Part shown: positions 5,278-9,423 of the stretch, piece by piece
Layout: the number at the start of each line of letters is the position of its first letter
Numbering within the stretch: the stretch's first letter is position 1
Origin: Solirubrobacterales bacterium
GTDB taxonomy: Bacteria; Actinomycetota; Thermoleophilia; Solirubrobacterales; Solirubrobacteraceae
NCBI GenBank assembly: GCA_015655225.1
Contig: JAATFK010000291.1
Span: forward strand, 1 to 9,423
Direction: 5' to 3'
Length of the DNA stretch: 9,423 bases
Translations under genes and position numbers: made by a program
The notes under the pieces: model-generated
Told to the model about the DNA's origin: nothing
Seen by the model: the letters and a program-made list of their open reading frames with translations, nothing else
Database searches by the model: none

Positions 5278-6287
5278 TGCGCGGCGTCGCGGTCGCGGCC
5301 GACCGCTCGCTCGCGCTGGTCGAGCTGCCCGACGACCCGCTCGGCGCCGACGAGGTCCGCCTCGCGGTCGCCTTCTGCGGCATCTGCGGCTCGGACCTGC
5401 ACATGAAGGACGCGCCCGCGTTCCCGGTCGGCGCCGTGATGGGCCACGAGCTGGCCGGCGAGGTCGTCGAGGTCGGCGACGAGGTCTCCGGGTGGGAGCT
5501 GGGGGACCGCGCGACCGTCTTCCCGTTCGACCCCTGCGGCACGTGCGCCGAGTGCCGCGCCGGGGACCGCCACCTGTGCGCGACGGGCGCGGCCCGGGCG
5601 GTCGGTCTCGGCGGCCGGCCGGGCGGCTACGCGGAGCGGGTGGTCGTGCCGGCGCGGAGCCTGCGGCGCCTGCCGGACCGACTCAGCGCGGCCCACGGCG
5701 CGCTGACGGAGCCGCTGGCGGTCGGCGTCCACGCGGTCGCGCTCGCGGAGCTGGGCGCGGGGCAGCCCGCGGTCGTGCTGGGCGGCGGGCCGATCGGGAT
5801 CATGACCGCGTACGCGCTGCGGCTGCACGGCTGCGAGCGGGTCGTCGTCGTCGAGCCCGGGCGCACGCGGCGCGAGCTGGTCGCGCGCCTCGGCTTCGCG
5901 GTCGCCGACGGCGCCGACCGCGACGAGGTCCTCGCGCTGCTCGGCGGCGAGCCGGCGGCGGTCGCGCTCGACTGCAGCGGCCACCCGTCGGGGATCGTCT
6001 CGGCGCTCGGCCTCGTGCGACCGCGCGGGCGCGTCGTCGTGGTGGGCGTGCCGGTCGAGCCGTCGACGATCGCGCTCGCCGGCGTGGTGATCGCCGAGCA
6101 CCAGATCGTCGGCTCGCTCGCGTACAGCGACGCCGACTTCGACGAGGCGCTCGACCACCTCGCGGCCGGCCGGCTGCGCGCCGACGACGTGATCACGACG
6201 GTCGCCGACCTGGCGCAGGCGGACGCCTGGTTCACGGAGCTGACGAGCGGCGCGACCGAGCAGGTGAAGGTGCTGCTGCGGCCGTGA
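5277..6287 (+). CDS. Zinc-dependent alcohol dehydrogenase (MDR family)
   Basis: This 336-residue medium-chain dehydrogenase oxidises an alcohol or polyol with NAD(P)+. Seen: the catalytic zinc ligands C37 (GICGSDLH), H57-E58 (GHELAGEV) and E145 (LTEPLAVG); the structural zinc set C87, C90, C93 and C101 in CGTCAECRAGDRHLC, all four present; the Rossmann loop LGGGPIG at 168-174; and E193 at the end of the second strand (VVVEPGR), which favours NAD+ over NADP+. Its architecture resembles the threonine/sorbitol dehydrogenase-like Tdh group. It is fairly short because of a compact N-terminus, but no core element is missing. The ATG overlaps the esterase stop by one base, so translation is probably coupled and the two genes form one operon. 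The substrate is not readable from sequence. Confidence 0.92.
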   Translation: MRGVAVAADRSLALVELPDDPLGADEVRLAVAFCGICGSDLHMKDAPAFPVGAVMGHELAGEVVEVGDEVSGWELGDRATVFPFDPCGTCAECRAGDRHLCATGAARAVGLGGRPGGYAERVVVPARSLRRLPDRLSAAHGALTEPLAVGVHAVALAELGAGQPAVVLGGGPIGIMTAYALRLHGCERVVVVEPGRTRRELVARLGFAVADGADRDEVLALLGGEPAAVALDCSGHPSGIVSALGLVRPRGRVVVVGVPVEPSTIALAGVVIAEHQIVGSLAYSDADFDEALDHLAAGRLRADDVITTVADLAQADAWFTELTSGATEQVKVLLRP

Positions 6288-6290
6288 GCC

Positions 6291-6308
6291 GCGCGGTCCC
6301 GCCCGCGC
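6291..6308. terminator. Hairpin in the 22-base gap between convergent genes
   Basis: GCGCGG (6291-6296) and CCGCGC (6303-6308) are complementary over 6 bases around a 6-base loop. The hairpin fills almost the whole space between the alcohol dehydrogenase stop and the zinc-ribbon stop on the other strand. There is no T-run, so it is a possible bidirectional terminator. Confidence 0.35.
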
Positions 6309-6309
6309 C

Positions 6310-6549
6310 TCAGAGCGGCAGCAGCTCGGCGAAGCAGGTGCCGCAGAGGCCGCCGTGCCGCTCGCTGCCGTCGGGCTCGCGGACCGCGAAGCAGACGTCG
6401 TCTGCCTGGGCGCCGCAGCGGTCGCAGCGCGCCGGGCCGACCGGCTCGTAGAGCGTCAGGAGGCGACCGCCGTCGAGGCCGCAGACGATCTCGGGGGCGG
6501 CGGGGAGCGCGCGGCCGTCGCCGCCCCGGGGGTCGCTGTGGACGCTCAC
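6310..6549 (-). CDS. Small zinc-ribbon protein, translationally coupled to the M24 peptidase
   Basis: I do not recognise the family. The 79-residue product starts at a GTG that overlaps the peptidase stop (GTGA, 4 bases), so it should be made by coupled translation. A longer reading from 6666 would lie entirely inside the peptidase gene and is arginine-rich noise. Seen: two CxxC knuckles, C42-x2-C45 in ARCDRCGA and C69-x2-C72 in GLCGTCF, 23 residues apart, which predicts a zinc-ribbon fold. C3 and C53 positions in the family sense are not clear, although a cysteine does occur at 53. The first 20 residues are polar and glycine-rich and probably disordered. There is no signal peptide or membrane segment. 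Composition and codon use match the neighbours, which supports real coding. A role as a metal-binding or regulatory partner of the peptidase is speculation. Confidence 0.7.
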   Translation of the reverse strand: MSVHSDPRGGDGRALPAAPEIVCGLDGGRLLTLYEPVGPARCDRCGAQADDVCFAVREPDGSERHGGLCGTCFAELLPL

Positions 6550-7829
6550 GCCCGGGCCTCCGCCGGCGTCGCGGTCGTGGACGGTGCGTCTGGCGTGAGC
6601 GGCTCGGCGCTCCCCCGGCCGTCGACCGCGAAGACCGAGCGCGGGACGTCGCCGAGCAGCTCGCAACCCGCGGCGGTCAGGACGACGTCGTCCTCGAGGT
6701 TGACCGCCCCGAACGCCGGCGAGATCAGCTTCGGCTCGACGGCGAGGACCATGCCGGCGGCGAGCGTCGTCTCGTCGCGCGGGCCGAGCACGGGCGGCTC
6801 GTCGAGCTCGAGCCCGATGCCGTGCCCGACGTAGGGGCCGTGGGTGCCGGAGTGGCCCTGGAAGACGTCGGCGACGCCGAGCTCCTGAGCGAGCGCGACG
6901 CCGAGCCGGTACACGCTCGCGGCGCTCACGCCGGGGCGCAGCGCGCCGATCACGGCGTCCTCGAGTTGGCGGACGATCGCGGCGAGGCGGACGACCTCGT
7001 CCGACGGCTCGCCGAGGACGTAGGTGCGCGCGAAGTCGGCGTGGTAGCCGGCGATGTTGATGCCGAGGTCGATGTTGAGGAGGTCGCCCGGGGCGAGCGC
7101 GCGATGCGAGGCGCCGAACGGGGTCGCACGCGTCAGACCGACGCCCGAGACGGTGATCGGCCCTCCCGACATCGTCGCCAGCAGCGGACCGGAGGCGATC
7201 GCGCCCTCCGGCTGCAGGGCGGCGTCCCAGCGCCGCTGGGCGACGAGACCGGCGTGGCCGGCGAGGCGCAGCGCGCGCTCGACGTCGGCCGCCAGCTCGA
7301 GCTCGGTGCGGCCGGGTGCGATGCCCTGCACCAGCGTCTCGTGGACGAGGGCGAAGGCCGACGCCGACGCGCGCAGGAGTGCGACCTCCTGCGGATCCTT
7401 GACGGCGCGCTGCGCGAGCAGGAGCGCGGCGCAGTCGACCAGCTCGAAGGTGGGGAAGGCGCGCAACGCGCCGCGGTAGAGGGCGGCCGGCACGACGTCG
7501 AGCTCGAGCCCGAGGCGACCGGCTGTGAGACCGCGGCGCGCCAGCTCCCCCGCGACGTCGGCGAAGGAGGCGCTCTCGCGGACGTCGGCGACGGCGCTCT
7601 GGGCGCGGGCGAGGTCGGCGAAGCGGCGAGCGAAGAGGACCGGCTCGGCGCCCGGCACGACGAGCAGGTTGCAGGGCTGGGCCGTGCCGCTCAGGTAGTA
7701 GAGGTCCTGAGGCTGGCTGATCAGCGCCGCGGCGATGCCCTCATCGGCGAGCGCCGTCGCAAGGTGCGCGAGTCGCCGCGCGTGATCGAACCGGGGCTCC
7801 TCTTCCCCGAGGTCCAAAGGCCTGACCAT
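6546..7829 (-). CDS. M24B family metallopeptidase (aminopeptidase P / prolidase type)
   Basis: This 427-residue cytoplasmic protein has a creatinase-like N-terminal domain (about 13-145) and a pita-bread M24 catalytic domain (about 150-400). Enzymes of this group usually cleave X-Pro bonds using two metal ions. Seen: all five metal ligands, D254 (NIDLGIN), D265 (HADFARTY), H336 (VGHGIGLELDEPP), E365 (AVEPKL) and E379 (NLEDDVV). This argues for a metallopeptidase rather than a metal-free creatinase. The C-terminal 25 residues are a threonine/proline/alanine-rich tail. ATG 7829 lies 6 bases after a TATAGT box, so translation appears leaderless; no ribosome site is visible. The gene overlaps the small zinc-ribbon gene by 4 bases. 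The exact substrate (Xaa-Pro dipeptide, N-terminal Xaa-Pro, or another) cannot be decided from sequence. Confidence 0.92.
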   Translation of the reverse strand: MVRPLDLGEEEPRFDHARRLAHLATALADEGIAAALISQPQDLYYLSGTAQPCNLLVVPGAEPVLFARRFADLARAQSAVADVRESASFADVAGELARRGLTAGRLGLELDVVPAALYRGALRAFPTFELVDCAALLLAQRAVKDPQEVALLRASASAFALVHETLVQGIAPGRTELELAADVERALRLAGHAGLVAQRRWDAALQPEGAIASGPLLATMSGGPITVSGVGLTRATPFGASHRALAPGDLLNIDLGINIAGYHADFARTYVLGEPSDEVVRLAAIVRQLEDAVIGALRPGVSAASVYRLGVALAQELGVADVFQGHSGTHGPYVGHGIGLELDEPPVLGPRDETTLAAGMVLAVEPKLISPAFGAVNLEDDVVLTAAGCELLGDVPRSVFAVDGRGSAEPLTPDAPSTTATPAEARA

Positions 7830-8016
7830 TGCGCGACTATACCAAGAGGTCGGTTGCTAGTCCGAGATGCCGGCGCGGCAGCGACCCGTCGAGGTCTTGC
7901 GGGGACGAACCGCGGCCGACGTCGTGCATCTCGCACCGGTCAGTGCCACGTCCACAGATACATGAGACCGCTGCCGCAGCGTGTCGTGGCGGGCGAGATC
8001 GACCCCAGCTTCGTCG
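7830..8016. other. Intergenic region between the exported-protein and M24 peptidase genes
   Basis: Apart from the extended -10 element next to 7829, I see only a short GTGC/GCAC repeat and no convincing terminator, small gene or RNA. Translations of this stretch have no recognisable character. Confidence 0.4.
7836..7844 (-). promoter_or_regulatory. Extended -10 promoter giving a leaderless M24 peptidase message
   Basis: On the minus strand, TGG-TATAGT (TATAGT = plus 7836-7841) is an extended -10 element. It is followed by CGCGCA and then the ATG at 7829, so the start point would fall at or next to the first base of the start codon. No good -35 box is seen. Leaderless messages are common in actinobacteria. 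Confidence 0.5.
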
Positions 8017-8604
8017 TCACCCACCGGATGGGCCTGGGACCGGGACCCGAAGCGGCTGCAGTGACCTGACGACGTGCCACAGCTCCGCGGAGGTGAGGCC
8101 GTAGTAGGAGCCGATCACGCTGTAGGTGTAGCCCTGCTCGCGCCACGCAAGTATGTGAGCGTTGAAGGTCCGGAACGAGTAGACGAGGCGGCGCCCGATG
8201 CGCACGCGCCTGACCCGCGTGGGGGTGATCCCGATGTCTGGTCTGCGTCTCGCGTCGCGCATCAGCGCGTGCAGGTCCGATCGCGGCCCACGACCGAAGC
8301 TGAACGTCAGGATGTAGCCGTTGGGTGTGCGCGTCGTCTCGGTGTCGAACTCCGCGTGTCTCCCGACACGCAGGTACCAGCCGGAATGGCTCGTGCTTGC
8401 CGGAAGCCATGTCGGGAACAGCGGCACGGGAGACAGGCTCCGGTTCGCGAGCTGACCCTCGACGTCATGCGCGGTCGTCGCTCCCGCGGTGCTCGCGAAG
8501 GCAAACAGCCCGACGGTCGCCACGACGAGAGCGAGGAGCCCCGCCCACGAGACGAGCGGCCGCGTCATCGCGACTGCGCGTCGGTCGCCAGGATGCTTCG
8601 TCAT
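8017..8604 (-). CDS. Exported protein of unknown function
   Basis: I do not recognise the family. The product is 195 residues from ATG 8604, chosen for GGGAG 5 bases upstream; an open frame reaching 8676 has no such site. Seen: a positively charged N-terminus, a hydrophobic segment at about 18-40 (WAGLLALVVATVGLFAF) and a plausible signal peptidase site after A42 (AGA-TT), so it is probably secreted or surface-exposed. There is no lipobox cysteine. The mature part has PLFPTWLP at 61-68, an arginine-rich stretch RDARRRPDIG at 116-125, and a C-terminal segment around ILAWREQGYTYSVIG (151-165) followed by a helix ELWHVVRSL. That last part loosely recalls DUF4367-like domains (weak, from memory). 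It sits alone, with 86 bases to the gene upstream. The DNA is visibly less GC-saturated at third positions than the metabolic genes to the left. Confidence 0.7.
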   Translation of the reverse strand: MTKHPGDRRAVAMTRPLVSWAGLLALVVATVGLFAFASTAGATTAHDVEGQLANRSLSPVPLFPTWLPASTSHSGWYLRVGRHAEFDTETTRTPNGYILTFSFGRGPRSDLHALMRDARRRPDIGITPTRVRRVRIGRRLVYSFRTFNAHILAWREQGYTYSVIGSYYGLTSAELWHVVRSLQPLRVPVPGPSGG

Positions 8605-8690
8605 AGCCGCTCCCGAGGGCGTCGTCGTCGAGCGCACGATCCACATGCAAGCACGCTGGTTCCAGGACCGCGCCATGGACGAAGCTCACG

Positions 8691-9423
8691 CTAGCGCGTG
8701 GGGTTCGCCTCGGGGCCGGCCGAAGCGAACGCGGTCGCGTGGTCGCGGACGAACTGCTGGAAGTTTCGCGGCCCGTGTCCGAGGATCTGGCGCGCGTCGT
8801 TGGTTTGCCAGTCGGCGTCGCCGGTGGCGATGAGACTGAACGCCTGGGCGTTCTGCCGGGCGATCGGCTCCGGGACCCCGGCGGCGACCATCGCCTGCTC
8901 GTCCTCCTCGAACGTCCGAGGACGGAAGGTGATCTCCCGTCCGAGGACGTCGCTGAGGATCCGCGCGGCGTCGTCGTAGCTCAGTGCCTCGGGCCCGCTG
9001 ATCCAGTAGGTCCTGCCGGCATGTCGTTGCGGGTCGCGGACGATCTGAGCGGCGACGGCGGCAACGTCGCGCGCGTCGACCAGGCCGACCCGTCCGCCGG
9101 CCGCGGATGAGCCGAACGCGCCGGTCTCGGCGATCACGGGAGCGAGCGCGAGGACGTTCTGCATGTAGGCGTTGCTACGCAGCAGCGTGTGCTGCAGGCC
9201 GGAGGCGAGCAGGCCGGCTTCGATCTCGCTCTGTCCGCGACGACGAGCGATCGGTGAGTCCGGCGACGTCTTGCTGGTGATCTTCACGACGTGCTCCACG
9301 TGCGCGTCACTGGACGCGGCGACGACGCGAAGCTCTTGCTCGGGGATCGCGGAACTGACAAGGATCACCTCTGAGACGCCGCGCATCGCGGCACGGATGC
9401 TGGCCTCGTCGTCGAGGTCCCCG
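8691..9423 (-). CDS. NmrA-like NAD(P)-binding protein (atypical SDR), 5' end outside window
   Basis: I read 243 residues to the TAG stop. The frame is open through the right edge, so the N-terminus with the GxxGxxG dinucleotide loop is missing (probably 50-60 residues). Seen: GDLDDEASIRAAMRGV at the visible start, typical of the NmrA/NAD(P)H-binding group; SEVILVSS; the LRSNAYMQNVLALAP segment; GLVDARDVAAVAAQIV; the YWISGPEALSYDDAARILSDVLGREI region; and the ending QQFVRDHATAFA. Members are quinone oxidoreductases (QOR2-like) or redox-sensing regulators. The classical YxxxK pair is absent, as expected for the group. Inside the frame a methionine at 9386 could be mistaken for the start, but the residues before it fit the family. 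It may be transcribed ahead of the exported-protein gene, since the gap is only 86 bases. Confidence 0.85.
   Translation of the reverse strand, partial: GDLDDEASIRAAMRGVSEVILVSSAIPEQELRVVAASSDAHVEHVVKITSKTSPDSPIARRRGQSEIEAGLLASGLQHTLLRSNAYMQNVLALAPVIAETGAFGSSAAGGRVGLVDARDVAAVAAQIVRDPQRHAGRTYWISGPEALSYDDAARILSDVLGREITFRPRTFEEDEQAMVAAGVPEPIARQNAQAFSLIATGDADWQTNDARQILGHGPRNFQQFVRDHATAFASAGPEANPTR

Noticed and set aside
6822..8069. Plus-strand open frame of 415 codons
   Set aside because: It is antisense to the M24 peptidase, whose five metal ligands are intact. It has no domain of its own.
1..9423. CRISPR array, tRNA, transposon ends or defence system
   Set aside because: I found no regularly spaced repeats, cloverleaf-like segments, transposase, nuclease or toxin motifs on either strand.

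Overview
The window is very GC-rich, with codons heavily biased to GAC, GTC, CTC and GCG, short intergenic gaps and several overlapping start/stop junctions. This points to a high-GC actinobacterium. The CTC/GTC/GAC-rich style resembles soil Thermoleophilia (Solirubrobacterales-like), but that placement is an impression and not a computed result. I see no tRNA, rRNA, CRISPR array, insertion sequence or phage gene. It reads as chromosomal catabolic and housekeeping-accessory DNA.

Layout, left to right. (1) 1-1735, minus: an acyl-CoA ligase of the phenylacetate-CoA ligase (PaaK-like) family, cut by the left edge. It follows a stand-alone B12-binding small subunit that looks most like that of 2-hydroxyisobutyryl-CoA mutase (HcmB). 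The large mutase subunit is not in view and would be expected further left. (2) 1983-2789, plus: a divergently transcribed short-chain dehydrogenase. The region between them carries a good promoter on each strand, and each promoter is overlapped by a GGTCnGACC inverted repeat of the kind bound by FadR-type GntR regulators. (3) 2842-4136, minus: an NADPH-dependent FMN reductase and a 3,4-dihydroxy-2-butanone-4-phosphate synthase (RibB) with an ATGA overlap, forming a flavin supply and reduction pair. It converges on the SDR gene across a strong GC hairpin. (4) 4318-6287, plus: an HSL-type esterase and a zinc alcohol dehydrogenase with a TGATG overlap, driven by a promoter with a perfect TTGACA box and a 13-bp palindrome in its spacer. 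(5) 6310-7829, minus: an M24B (aminopeptidase P/prolidase-type) metallopeptidase, apparently read from a leaderless promoter, overlapping by 4 bp a 79-residue zinc-ribbon protein. (6) 8017-8604, minus: an exported protein of unknown function. (7) 8691-9423, minus: an NmrA-like NAD(P)-binding protein cut by the right edge.

How it may fit together (inference): the ligase would activate a short or branched hydroxy acid, the B12 mutase would rearrange the acyl-CoA, and the SDR could oxidise a hydroxyacyl product. The paired operators suggest that one regulator controls both sides. The esterase and alcohol dehydrogenase could feed such a route by freeing and oxidising an alcohol, but nothing in the sequence proves that they share a substrate. 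The strongest leads are the Hcm-like mutase/ligase locus, its twin operators, and the tiny zinc-ribbon gene coupled to the peptidase.
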